Assembly (NCBI GenBank): GCA_964396385.1
Contig: CAYNFH010000123.1
Coordinates: 1 to 19,750 of the forward strand
DNA: 19,750 bases
Origin: CAYNFH01 sp964396385
GTDB lineage: Bacteria; Armatimonadota; Chthonomonadetes; Chthonomonadales; CAJBBX01
Direction: 5' to 3'
A model generated the notes under the pieces. The model ran no database searches. It worked only from the letters and a program-made list of their open reading frames with translations, and was not told the DNA's origin. A program made the translations under genes and the position numbers. Of this stretch, positions 1-7,570 are shown piece by piece. Within the stretch, counting starts at the first letter, position 1, and each line of letters opens with the position of its first letter.

Positions 1-1
1 G

Positions 2-493
2 ACACAGGAGCACTACGACCGCATCCACGCGGTAAACCTGCGCAGCGCCTACTTCATCAGCCAGGCCGCCCAGCCCATCATGAAGCGGCAGGGCGGGGGC
101 AAGATCATCAACATCGGATCTATGACCTCTTTCATCGGGCTGGGCGTGGTCTCCGTCTACGGCACCACCAAGGCCGGCCTGGGAGAGCTAACCAAGACGC
201 AGGCGATCGAATGGGCGCCGGATAATATCCAGGTGAACTGTATCGCGCCGGGTTTCATCAAGACGCCCCTCACGGAGCAGGGCCAGTGGGCGGACCCCAA
301 GAAGTCGCGCTGGATCCTGAGCCGCGTGGCCGCCCGCCGGCCTGGCACGCCGGAGGACCTCATCGCCACGGCGCTGCTGCTCGCCGGGCCTGGATCCGAT
401 TACCTGACGGGCCAGATCATCGGCATCGACGGCGGCTTTCTCGCCGGCGGCTCCTGGGACCTGGACATGGCATGGGATACTAAGCAGGAATAG
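2..493 (+). CDS. SDR-family NAD(P)-dependent oxidoreductase, 5'-truncated by window edge
   Basis: The C-terminal 163 residues of a classical short-chain dehydrogenase/reductase are visible; the reading frame is open from base 2, so roughly 90 N-terminal residues, including the Rossmann TGxxxGxG motif, lie outside the window. The catalytic set is present: Asn in AVNLRSAYF (codon at 35), Ser in NIGSMTSF (119), and the YxxxK pair in VYGTTKAG (Tyr 158, Lys 170). These are followed by the conserved N-CIAPGFIKT segment and a C-terminal GQIIGIDGGF motif typical of FabG- and gluconate 5-dehydrogenase-like enzymes. It should be a cytoplasmic, NAD(P)-dependent alcohol/ketone oxidoreductase acting on a sugar, sugar acid or acyl substrate; the substrate cannot be read from the sequence. 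The next gene starts 29 bases downstream on the same strand, suggesting co-transcription. Confidence 0.93.
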   Translation, partial: TQEHYDRIHAVNLRSAYFISQAAQPIMKRQGGGKIINIGSMTSFIGLGVVSVYGTTKAGLGELTKTQAIEWAPDNIQVNCIAPGFIKTPLTEQGQWADPKKSRWILSRVAARRPGTPEDLIATALLLAGPGSDYLTGQIIGIDGGFLAGGSWDLDMAWDTKQE

Positions 494-522
494 CAGCAAG
501 AAAGGAAAGGACGCGCGCAGCT

Positions 523-1572
523 ATGGACTCCTCTTTTGGTCGCCTCACGCGCCGCCAGTTTGTGGCGCAGGCCGGCATGGCCGCTGCCGGACTCACTATC
601 CTCCGCCGGACCGCCGCGGCAGATAGGCAGCGCCTCATCGTGGGCGCCGGCCCCTACACCTATGAGTGCATTCACGACTGGCTTATGCCGCCGAACAACA
701 TCAAGTACGGATACACGCACGGCGTGACGCAGGACTCCCGCGGGCGCATCTACCTCGCGCATACGGTCCACCCCTCCAGCCCCAGCAAGGACGGCATACT
801 GGTCTTCGATCCGCACGGAAAGTTCATGACCTCGTGGGGCGCGCAGTTCGTGGGCGGCGCGCACGGTCTGGACGTGCGCAAGGAGGGGCGCGAGGAGTTC
901 CTGTATCACTGCGACATCGCGCACCATACGGTAACCAAGACCACGCTGAAGGGCGAGGTGGTGTGGCAGAAGGGCGTCCCAACCGAAACGGACGTGTACC
1001 AGGGCGGCAAGCCGTTCGTGCCGACCAATGTGGCGTTCGCGCCTAACGGCGACTTCTACGTAGCGGACGGCTACGGGTCCAACTGGATCCACCAGTACAA
1101 CCTGAAGGGCGAGTACATCCGCACGTTCGGCGGCACCGGCACGGAGCCGGGCAAGTTCCATACCTGCCACGGCCTGTGGGTGGACCGCCGGAGCGGCAAG
1201 CCGGCCCTCGCGGTCACAGACCGCGAGAACCATCGCATCGAGTACTTCACGCTGGAAGGCAAGCCCACCAGCGTTTACACGGAGGGCATCCGCCGGCCCT
1301 GCAGTTTCGACACCCGTGGCGACCTGCTGCTCATTGCGGACCTCAACAGCGTGGTGACGCTGCTGGATAAGGACGACAAGGTCGTGGCGCAGCTCGGCGA
1401 TGGCGCGGCCCCGGACGGCACGCCCTCCAACCTGGACGGGGTGCCCCGGGACAAGTTCCTCCCCGGCAAGTTCATCCACCCGCACGACGCCGCGTTCCTT
1501 CACAATGGGGACATCCTGGTGGCCGAGTGGGTGCCCATTGGCCGCGTTACCCTGCTCCGCCGCGTAACTTAG
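523..1572 (+). CDS. Tat-exported NHL-repeat / six-bladed beta-propeller protein
   Basis: 349 residues. A twin-arginine signal opens the protein (LTRRQF, Arg10-Arg11, followed by a small hydrophobic Ala/Gly stretch and an Ala-rich cleavage region near residue 31), so it is probably folded before export. The rest consists of NHL-type propeller blades: GVTQDSRGRIYLAHT, PTNVAFAPNGDFYVADGYG, EYIRTFGGTGTEPGKF, ALAVTDRENHRIEYF and HPHDAAFLHNGDILVAEW. Such folds occur in peptidyl-amidating lyase-like proteins, lactonase-like proteins and in many scaffold proteins of unknown role. A purine-rich ribosome site (aaaggaaagg at 501-510) supports the ATG at 523. It follows an SDR gene, so a role in periplasmic sugar or lactone metabolism is possible but unproven. 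The family call is firm; the enzymatic function is unknown. Confidence 0.85.
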   Translation: MDSSFGRLTRRQFVAQAGMAAAGLTILRRTAAADRQRLIVGAGPYTYECIHDWLMPPNNIKYGYTHGVTQDSRGRIYLAHTVHPSSPSKDGILVFDPHGKFMTSWGAQFVGGAHGLDVRKEGREEFLYHCDIAHHTVTKTTLKGEVVWQKGVPTETDVYQGGKPFVPTNVAFAPNGDFYVADGYGSNWIHQYNLKGEYIRTFGGTGTEPGKFHTCHGLWVDRRSGKPALAVTDRENHRIEYFTLEGKPTSVYTEGIRRPCSFDTRGDLLLIADLNSVVTLLDKDDKVVAQLGDGAAPDGTPSNLDGVPRDKFLPGKFIHPHDAAFLHNGDILVAEWVPIGRVTLLRRVT

Positions 1573-1600
1573 GAACTGTGCAGGCGTCTTAAGATAGTGT

Positions 1601-1674
1601 GGGAGTATGGGCGTGTGGGAGTCGCCGGGATCCGGACTCCCATACTCCGTGCCCCAGCCCCCACACGCCCATAC
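1601..1674. repeat. Word-repeat element with nested inverted repeats
   Basis: Between the NHL and DUF6599-like genes. The words GGGAGTATGGG and GTGTGGGAGT form a perfect 15-bp inverted repeat (GTATGGGCGTGTGGG at 1605-1619 with its complement at 1660-1674). An alternative, mutually exclusive perfect 10-bp pairing uses 1602-1611 and 1639-1648. A GGATCCGGA core sits in the centre (1628-1636). The element is in frame with the gene downstream, so automated gene callers could mistake it for an N-terminal extension. Confidence 0.85.
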
Positions 1675-1695
1675 AAGGACTTCGAGGGATTGTTG

Positions 1696-2601
1696 ATGAT
1701 CTTACCTCGCCGAATGATCTGCCTTGTGACCCTTCTCCTGGCCGCCGTGCCGTCCATCGCGGCGGCCGCGACAGGGCCGGCGAGTGTCCTGCCGCCCGGT
1801 ACCGCAGTTTCGGGGTGGAAGCAGATCGGAGCGACACGAAACTACAACAGGGGCAACCTGTTCGAGCTGATCGATGGTGAGGCCGAGGCAATTCTGGCCT
1901 ATAACTTTGTAGCGGAGGCGCACGCAGAGTACGCTCCGGCCAATCAGTCGCGCCAGGCCATTACCATCGACGTGTTTGACGTATCCGATCCGCTGAACGC
2001 GTTCGGCGTCTTCAGCAGCGATCGGATCAGCGGCCGGCCGGTCTCCATCGGGACGGAAGGCGTCCAGATAGGCGATACCGGCCTGAGCTTCTGGAAGGGG
2101 CGCTATGTGGTGCGGCTCGCGATTGTCGAGCGCAGCCCCGGGCCGGCGGCCCGCGCAGCCATGGATTGCTTCGCGCGCGTAGCAGCAAGCCGGATCCTTG
2201 GATCCGGCGGCCCGCCCGCCGTGGTGCAGGCGCTTCCGGCCGGCAGGCAACCGCACAGTGAGAAGTACACGCTACGCAACGCGGCCGGACACGCGTTTCT
2301 CACTAACGCGGTGAGCGCCCGCTACCCGGCCGTAGGGCAGGGCGCGGAGCTGTTCATCGCCACGTACCCCACCCCGGCGGGCGCCCGGGCGGCGCTGGAG
2401 GCGTACCGCAAGTTTGAGGCGACCGGCACGGGACTGGCGGCAGTGCCCGGACTTGGTCAAGTCTCATTCCACGTGCAGGACCGGTTTGCCAAGAATGTAG
2501 TCGTGGCCCAGAAGGGCCGTTACCTGGTGTTCATCACGCACGCGCGAGACGCCGCCACCGCTCAAAACATGGTGCGGCAAGCCCTCGCACGAGTGCGGTG
2601 A
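1696..2601 (+). CDS. Secreted DUF6599-like protein
   Basis: 301 residues from the ATG at 1696. I prefer this start to one at 1597 because the intervening 33 codons are only the repeat element, and because this Met begins a clear Sec signal peptide (MILPRRMICLVTLLLAAV, then an Ala-rich cleavage site near residue 25). The mature part has hallmarks of DUF6599: an N-terminal 'x-GW' motif, the NLFELIDGEAEAILAYNF segment corresponding to the family's 'lYeyIdGgAe-y--ygF' signature, then a 'vdVFDVSDPLNAFGVFSSDR' segment. The family has no known biochemical function; members are exported or lipid-anchored proteins of Planctomycetes, Acidobacteria, Bacteroidetes and relatives. It ends immediately before a repeat element, so linkage to the downstream redox genes is uncertain. 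The family name is assigned from remembered motifs, not a search. Confidence 0.72.
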   Translation: MILPRRMICLVTLLLAAVPSIAAAATGPASVLPPGTAVSGWKQIGATRNYNRGNLFELIDGEAEAILAYNFVAEAHAEYAPANQSRQAITIDVFDVSDPLNAFGVFSSDRISGRPVSIGTEGVQIGDTGLSFWKGRYVVRLAIVERSPGPAARAAMDCFARVAASRILGSGGPPAVVQALPAGRQPHSEKYTLRNAAGHAFLTNAVSARYPAVGQGAELFIATYPTPAGARAALEAYRKFEATGTGLAAVPGLGQVSFHVQDRFAKNVVVAQKGRYLVFITHARDAATAQNMVRQALARVR

Positions 2602-2736
2602 GATTCAACCACAGAGTACTCAGAGGACACAGAGATTCTGCAGAGGGGATGGGGGGATTTGGCGTGACCGGAATTCGGGACGCCTCGTCTCCTCATCCGC
2701 ATTGCTCTGCGCCCTCAGCGCCCTCTGTGGTGAACG
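2602..2736. repeat. ACCACAGAG-type word-repeat element
   Basis: The gap between the DUF6599-like and DUF362 genes is filled by an element bounded by TTCAACCACAGAG (2604-2616) and its near-complement CTCTGTGGTGAA (2723-2734). Degenerate internal words of the form ACACAGAG and CTCTGCGCCCTCAGCGC occur next to the ends. The centre (2661-2684) is a smaller inverted repeat, GGCGT...ACGCC around CCGGAATTCGG. ACCACAGAG-like repeats are widespread in intergenic DNA of unrelated environmental bacteria. Confidence 0.82.
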
Positions 2737-2752
2737 ACTCAGGAGTTGTGTC

Positions 2753-3793
2753 ATGGCAGATGAGAGAGCCGTATCCCGGCGGAGATTCCTGGAGATTGCC
2801 GGCGGCGCGGCGGTGATCGGCGGTATCTACGGGCTCAGCTTTGTAGACGAGAACGCCACGGCCAAGCCCTCCATCCGGGCAGGTCAGAAGCCGGCCGGAC
2901 TGGACCTGGCAGTAGTCGAGGGCACGCCGAAGGACTACGGCGCCATCACCGAGCGGGCCATCAATGAGTTCGGCGGCATCGAAAAGTTCGTCAAAAAGGG
3001 CGACCGCGTGGTCCTCAGCCCCAACATGGGATGGATGCGCACGCCGGAGCAGGCCGCCGCTACCCACCCGGACGTGCTTCAGAGGGTCGTGGAGCTGTGC
3101 CAGCACGCGGGCGCCGCCAGGATTACCTGCATCGACTACACGCTGGATGACTGGAAGATGGCGTTCGACATCTGCGGCGCCAAGGACGCCGTCGAGCGCG
3201 CCAATGCCGCCTCCAAGGGCGCGAAGGCCACGCTCCTCTCCCCCACCGAGGAGGAGATGTACAAGGACGTGGACATCCCGGCGGCTGTGCCGGCCAAGAA
3301 CACCGACAGCACGCCCTACACCTGCATCCACCACGAGAACCTGATCTACCAGAAGCTGCCCCGCGAGATCCTCGAGGCCGACGCGTTCATCTGCGTCCCG
3401 GTGGTAAAGGACCACGAGGCCGCCACCATCACCATCGCCATGAAGAAGCTGATGGGCAACATCTGGAACCGCAAGGACTACCATCGCTACGGCCTGCACG
3501 ACTGCATCGCCGAGCTGAACATGGCCCTCCGACCTACCCTGGTTATCGCGGACGCAACGCGGGCGCTCCAGACCCGCGGCCCCAAGGGCCCCGGCGAGGT
3601 GACCACGCCCAACAAGGTGGTCGTAGGCATCGACCCGGTGGCGGTGGACTCCTACTGCACGCGCTTTCTTACGGTGAAGGGCGTGACGCCGGACGCCGTG
3701 AACCACCTGGTCATTGCCAACAAGCTGGGCCGGGGTGAGATAGACTGCGACAAGCTAAAGATCAAGGAGATCGCGGGGCCGCGCGCCGTCTAA
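2753..3793 (+). CDS. DUF362 domain-containing protein with Tat signal
   Basis: 346 residues. The ATG at 2753 is preceded by AGGAG at 2741-2745 with 7-base spacing, so the longer upstream reading (from 2702, inside the repeat) is rejected. The N-terminus SRRRFLEIAG plus a hydrophobic Gly/Ala/Ile run (residues 8-27) is a Tat-type signal. The body matches DUF362: GDRVVLSPNMGW, DVLQRVVELCQHAGA, EADAFICVPVVKDHE, MKKLMGNIWNRKDYH, and a C-terminal VVVGIDPVAVDSYCTRFL. DUF362 proteins often accompany or are fused to [4Fe-4S] ferredoxin domains; this one lacks a CxxCxxC cluster motif of its own. Its position shortly upstream of a six-cluster membrane ferredoxin suggests it is a partner in that electron-transfer chain. 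The precise role is unknown; the family assignment is strong. Confidence 0.85.
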   Translation: MADERAVSRRRFLEIAGGAAVIGGIYGLSFVDENATAKPSIRAGQKPAGLDLAVVEGTPKDYGAITERAINEFGGIEKFVKKGDRVVLSPNMGWMRTPEQAAATHPDVLQRVVELCQHAGAARITCIDYTLDDWKMAFDICGAKDAVERANAASKGAKATLLSPTEEEMYKDVDIPAAVPAKNTDSTPYTCIHHENLIYQKLPREILEADAFICVPVVKDHEAATITIAMKKLMGNIWNRKDYHRYGLHDCIAELNMALRPTLVIADATRALQTRGPKGPGEVTTPNKVVVGIDPVAVDSYCTRFLTVKGVTPDAVNHLVIANKLGRGEIDCDKLKIKEIAGPRAV

Positions 3794-3893
3794 ACTTTGC
3801 AGGGCCAGAGGAGATAGGGCCGCAATTGGTCGTCTTTCTTTCATGCGTACCGCAGCTACTGAGGTAGGTGAAATACTTCAGGTGAACCATCAA

Positions 3894-4457
3894 ATGAGCG
3901 CACTCAGCCAACCAACAAAACGACTGTACACGGCGGAAGAGTTTGCGGCGCTGCCAGACGATGGCCGGCGCCTTGAGCTCATAGAGGGAGTGATTGTCGA
4001 ATTGCCCCCTCCACCCGGCGCGGAGCACGGATTCCGCGGCTCTCGCCTTGCTACATTGGCGGGAGCCTACGTGTATGAGCACGACTTGGGCGAGTGCGCG
4101 CTGGCGGAGACGGGCTTTATCATCCGGCGCGGGCCGGATACTACTATCGGGCCAGACTGGGCGTTTGTCTCTAGGGATCGGGTCCCGCATCCCCTGCCGA
4201 AGGGTCACGCGCCGTTCGTGCCTGACCTGATCCTGGAGGTGCGCTCCTCCAGCGACTCCAAACCTGCTTTCCAGCGCCGGTTGCAGAGATGGCTCGATGC
4301 CGGAGTCCGGCTCGTGTGGGGGCTCGATCCGCTAGAGCAAGTCCTGTTCGTTCAGCGGCCGGGCGAGCCGCAGCGAATACTCCAGCCGGAAGACCTTCTT
4401 TCGGGCGAGGATGTGCTGCCCGGATTCGAGTTGCCGCTCGACCGGGTGTTCAGATAG
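3894..4457 (+). CDS. Uma2-family (DUF820) endonuclease-fold protein
   Basis: 187 residues from the ATG at 3894, with an AGGTGA ribosome site about 8 bases upstream; an upstream in-frame ATG at 3843 lacks a good site. The PD-(D/E)xK-like Uma2 fold is recognisable: LYTAEEFAALPDDGRRLELIEG with Glu30, GPDWAFVSRDR with Asp88, VPDLILEVRSSSD with Asp111 and Glu115, then WLDAGVRLVWGLDP. The position usually occupied by the catalytic Lys appears to be Arg (within QRRLQRW), which may matter. Uma2 proteins are abundant in cyanobacteria, Chloroflexota, Planctomycetota and Armatimonadota, usually as scattered paralogues; their biological role is unsettled. The gene lies 15 bases ahead of the iron-sulfur fusion gene and is co-oriented, although no functional link is expected. 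Confidence 0.88.
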   Translation: MSALSQPTKRLYTAEEFAALPDDGRRLELIEGVIVELPPPPGAEHGFRGSRLATLAGAYVYEHDLGECALAETGFIIRRGPDTTIGPDWAFVSRDRVPHPLPKGHAPFVPDLILEVRSSSDSKPAFQRRLQRWLDAGVRLVWGLDPLEQVLFVQRPGEPQRILQPEDLLSGEDVLPGFELPLDRVFR

Positions 4458-4472
4458 TAGAGAGTCCCTTCC

Positions 4473-6434
4473 ATGGCAGTGAACGATCCAAGCATAAACA
4501 GGGCGGTGGCGGCGGACCCCAGCCTGGTGCGTCCCCAGCAGGTGGCAAAACGCACCTTCACGGCGGAGGAGAAGCGCAGGATGGTGGAGGCGCCCGGCAA
4601 CGTGGCCGCCCACCGTATTGTGCGCATTCGCAGAGGCGTGCAGATCGCCACCTTCGCCCTCTTCGTGCTCTTCTTCTTCCTCACCACGGAGCGGTCTCAA
4701 CTCCTGGGCGGCGTGCCCAAGAACCTGTTCATGACGCTGGACTTCCTGAACACGCTCAAGAACGGGATTGCGTCGCACCACGTAGCCATCTACGCCCTGG
4801 GGCCGGGTCTCTTCATCCTGCTGCTGACGCTCTGGGGCGGGCGCATCTTCTGCGGCTGGATCTGTCCGCTGGGCACCGCCATCGATATCGCGGACCGACT
4901 CCTGTACCGCAAGGGGCGGCTCTTCTACAACAAGAAACGGTCGGAGACGCGGCGGTTCCGCAACTGGAAGTACATCTATCTGCTCGTTGGGCTGGGCGCC
5001 ATCGCGTACGGCGTGGACGTGCTCACCTTCGGCGACCCGCTCTCGCTCATTACGCGCACCTTCACCTTCTGCTTCTACGCGCCTGTCGCATATCTCTGGA
5101 ACGGGCTGCTCAACCTGGCGGACCAGGCCGGCATCGCCAAGGGCGCGTACCGACTGTTCGGCTGGGAGATAAGCGGCTGGCACCTCCAGCACCTCACCTA
5201 CTTCAGCGGACTTCCGGTACTCTGCATCTTCATCGGCATCCTGGCGCTCTCCGCCTATCAGGAGCGGTTCTGGTGCCGGAACCTCTGCCCGTACGGAGGG
5301 CTCCTCGCGCTCATCTCCCGGATCTCCTGGCTGCGCCACTACATCCAGATGGACGGCTGCATCCACTGCAAGAAGTGCGAGATCCAGAGCCGGATGGGCT
5401 GCTATGAGAACCTGGACAAGAACGCGAAAGCGGTGCCGGAGCACAACATCGCCGAGTGCATCCAGTGCTTCCGCTGCGAGACCATCTGCCCCACGGACGT
5501 CATACAGATTCAAGCCAGGGTGCCGGCGGCCATCAAGGAGCGGCTGAAGCAGGCGAAGCCCGGCGAGGCGCCCCGGCCGGAGCGGCAGGCAGAGATCGAC
5601 CTCGGCCGCCGCCGCGTCATGGCCTCCCTCGGCGTGGGGCTGCTCTGGGGCGCAACGGCCAAGGCCGGCGCCGACAACTACCAGGGCGTCATGCGCCGCT
5701 ACCCGCGCAACCGGCGGGCCATGCGGCCGCCGGGAGCCCTCCCGGAGAAGGAGTTTCTCTCCGCCTGCACACGTTGCGCCGAGTGCATGAAGGTCTGCCC
5801 CAACAACGCGCTCCAGCCAGCCTTCCTGGAGACCGGACTGGAAGGCATCTGGACGCCGCTGCTGGTGCCGAGCGTGGGCGCCTGCGCGGAGAAGTGCACG
5901 GCCTGCGGCGACGTCTGCCCCACGCACGCCATCCGGCCGTTCTCCTGGCAGGACAAGCGGTACAAGATCAAGATGGGCCTCGCCAACGTGGACCACAACA
6001 CCTGCGTGGCGTGGAACGGCGGGCGGGACTGCGTGGTGTGCGCGGAGGTGTGCCCCTACTCCGCCGTGGTCTTCCGGGATGTATACGACGACTCGCTAGC
6101 CAAGGACCCGTCCCGGCCCATCAGCGACCCCGGCAACAAGGGACGCACCAAGCGGGTGCCCACGGTGGACGAGAAGCTCTGCACCGGCTGCGGTCTGTGC
6201 GAGTACCACTGCCCGGTGCTGCCGGACCACTCCATAGTCGTCTATACCTTCCAGGAGGACCGGGACTACCACGAGCCGCACGAGACGCCCATCGACGGCT
6301 TCTTCAGGAACCACTGGAACCAGCGCAAGGAGGCCGGCAAAGCGGCCGAGTATGCAAAGACGGTGGAGGAGTTCCAGCAGCGTGTGGACATCATGGGCCC
6401 CGGCGCCCCCGCCACCCCCGGCTCAGGAAAGTAG
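4473..6434 (+). CDS. NapH-NapG/MauM-like fusion: polytopic membrane [4Fe-4S] electron-transfer protein
   Basis: 653 residues. The N-terminal half is NapH/NosR-C-like: about five membrane segments (roughly 56-71, 103-122, 166-186, 191-209 and 243-262), the paired motifs CGWICPLG (Cys127/131) and CRNLCPYG (Cys268/272), and two ferredoxin motifs at Cys296-299-302 (the fourth Cys is displaced to 310) and Cys329-332-335-339. An Arg379-Arg380-Arg381 motif followed by a hydrophobic run (to about 400) resembles an internal Tat signal. Everything after it is NapG/MauM-like, with cluster motifs at 432-435-438-442, 471-475-478-482, 511-520-523-527 and 570-573-576-580. In nitrate and methylamine systems the separate homologues pass electrons from quinol towards periplasmic acceptors. 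The fusion suggests one polypeptide spanning cytoplasm, membrane and periplasm. The gene abuts the first AKR gene (9-base gap). The partner oxidoreductase is unknown. Confidence 0.88.
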   Translation: MAVNDPSINRAVAADPSLVRPQQVAKRTFTAEEKRRMVEAPGNVAAHRIVRIRRGVQIATFALFVLFFFLTTERSQLLGGVPKNLFMTLDFLNTLKNGIASHHVAIYALGPGLFILLLTLWGGRIFCGWICPLGTAIDIADRLLYRKGRLFYNKKRSETRRFRNWKYIYLLVGLGAIAYGVDVLTFGDPLSLITRTFTFCFYAPVAYLWNGLLNLADQAGIAKGAYRLFGWEISGWHLQHLTYFSGLPVLCIFIGILALSAYQERFWCRNLCPYGGLLALISRISWLRHYIQMDGCIHCKKCEIQSRMGCYENLDKNAKAVPEHNIAECIQCFRCETICPTDVIQIQARVPAAIKERLKQAKPGEAPRPERQAEIDLGRRRVMASLGVGLLWGATAKAGADNYQGVMRRYPRNRRAMRPPGALPEKEFLSACTRCAECMKVCPNNALQPAFLETGLEGIWTPLLVPSVGACAEKCTACGDVCPTHAIRPFSWQDKRYKIKMGLANVDHNTCVAWNGGRDCVVCAEVCPYSAVVFRDVYDDSLAKDPSRPISDPGNKGRTKRVPTVDEKLCTGCGLCEYHCPVLPDHSIVVYTFQEDRDYHEPHETPIDGFFRNHWNQRKEAGKAAEYAKTVEEFQQRVDIMGPGAPATPGSGK

Positions 6435-6443
6435 GAGAACCCA

Positions 6444-7409
6444 ATGCAGAGTGAGCCATGGAAGACCCTCAGCCGCAGGGAATTTGTGCGGCGGCTGTCG
6501 GCCGCGACGGCGGGCGGCGGCCTGCTCACCGCGGCCTTCGCCGGCTGTGCCCTCAGCCGGTCCCAGGGTGCTGAGGCGACCGAGGTGCTGGTCTCGCAGA
6601 TGGGCAAGCTGCCGCGTCGCCCCCTGGGCAAGATGGGCCTGGAGGTGACGCCCATCGTCATCTGCCAGGACTGGAACCCGGACCTCTACGCGCCGGCGCT
6701 CAAGATGGGCGTCAACTATGTCCACAAGGCCGGCTACTGGAACGAGCTGCCGGACGCCTTCAAGAAGATTCCGCGCGAGTCCTACATCACCGACATCACC
6801 GTCGACTCCACGCCCAACAACCCGGATGACGAGGACAGCGCCTACAACCAGGTGGTCGAATCGCTGCGCCGGAACGGGCTGGGCTACTACGACATCTTCA
6901 AGGCGCACTACGGCTGGAAGAGCGTGGACGCGCTCAAGCAGCAGCGAGGAACCCACAGGGCCTTCGCGCGGCTGAAGCGCGAGGGCAAGGTGAAGCACTT
7001 CGGCGTGAGCCAGCACGACTTTGTGCCCTATCCCGAGATCATCGCCGCGGAGGTCCAGGAGGGCCTGATCGAGACCATGCAGGTCTTCTTCTCCTACGGC
7101 TCGCCCGTGCAGAACCAGCAGGTCTTCGACGCAGCCCACAAGGCTGGCGTTGGCATGATTGCGATGAAGACCTTCGCCTACGGAGGGGAGAAGATGCGGG
7201 CCGACACGGCGCGGCAGCAGGCGCTGAAGGCCCCCGGCATGCCGGGCCGTTCAGTGTTGCGCCACGTGCTCTCCGTTCCCGGCAGCGACGGGAGGCCGAT
7301 CTTCAGCGCATGCGTGAGCAGTCTCCAGAGCTTTGAGCAGTTCGAGGAGAACATGGGCGCCGCGGCGACACGGACTGCGATGGCGGACGGTTTTTCACTG
7401 CTTGCGTAA
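6444..7409 (+). CDS. Tat-lipoprotein aldo/keto reductase-like protein 1
   Basis: 321 residues. AGGAGA at 6433-6438 overlaps the upstream stop and fixes the ATG at 6444. The N-terminus has a twin-arginine motif (LSRREFVRRL, Arg11-Arg12), a Gly/Ala-rich hydrophobic stretch and a lipobox-like AFAGC with Cys35, suggesting Tat export with lipid anchoring. The remainder is an AKR-type TIM barrel: LGKMGLEVTPIVI at the first strand, KHFGVSQHD near the usual GVSN motif, and the C-terminal SSLQSFEQFEENMGAA matching the family's 'SSxEQLEEN'. The canonical catalytic Asp of 'FIDTA' aligns with His in NYVHKAG, and the Lys strand (ITDITVDS) has no obvious Lys, while the 'LH' histidine survives in AHYGW. It may be a non-canonical or inactive AKR. 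NADPH is not normally available outside the cytoplasm, so electrons may instead come from the iron-sulfur protein upstream. Confidence 0.85.
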   Translation: MQSEPWKTLSRREFVRRLSAATAGGGLLTAAFAGCALSRSQGAEATEVLVSQMGKLPRRPLGKMGLEVTPIVICQDWNPDLYAPALKMGVNYVHKAGYWNELPDAFKKIPRESYITDITVDSTPNNPDDEDSAYNQVVESLRRNGLGYYDIFKAHYGWKSVDALKQQRGTHRAFARLKREGKVKHFGVSQHDFVPYPEIIAAEVQEGLIETMQVFFSYGSPVQNQQVFDAAHKAGVGMIAMKTFAYGGEKMRADTARQQALKAPGMPGRSVLRHVLSVPGSDGRPIFSACVSSLQSFEQFEENMGAAATRTAMADGFSLLA

Positions 7410-7434
7410 GGTTGTACTTGCGAGCGACCCAGGC

Positions 7435-7557
7435 TGTTATCCCGAGCTCTGCGAGGGATCTGCTTTACGGTAACGGTGCGTACTCTGCCGGAAAAGCAGA
7501 TTCCTCCCAGGGGCCGGCCCTCTGCGCTGCGCGCATTCACCCGCGCTCGGAATGACA
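7435..7557. repeat. TCATTCCGAGC-type inverted repeat element
   Basis: The gap after AKR 1 holds an imperfect inverted repeat. The left arm (7435-7466) begins TGTTATCCCGAGC and ends GAGGGATCTGCTTT. The right arm begins AAAGCAGATTCCTCC (7493-7507) and ends GCTCGGAATGACA (7545-7557). The arms differ by only a few changes within the conserved ends, but the right side carries an extra GC-rich insertion. This resembles the 'TGTCATTCCGAGC...GGAATCTGCTTT' intergenic repeat common in many bacterial genomes. The transcript would form a long hairpin between AKR 1 and the orphan gene, possibly limiting readthrough. Confidence 0.82.
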
Positions 7558-7570
7558 AGTGACGATCCCG

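Noticed and set aside
1597..1695. N-terminal extension of the DUF6599-like protein
   Set aside because: It consists of translated repeat sequence, and the signal peptide begins at 1696.
4332..5996. Long open frame on the minus strand opposite the iron-sulfur fusion
   Set aside because: High GC creates long antisense frames. The translation is Arg/Ala/Glu-rich without domains, while the plus strand has clear motif-rich coding.
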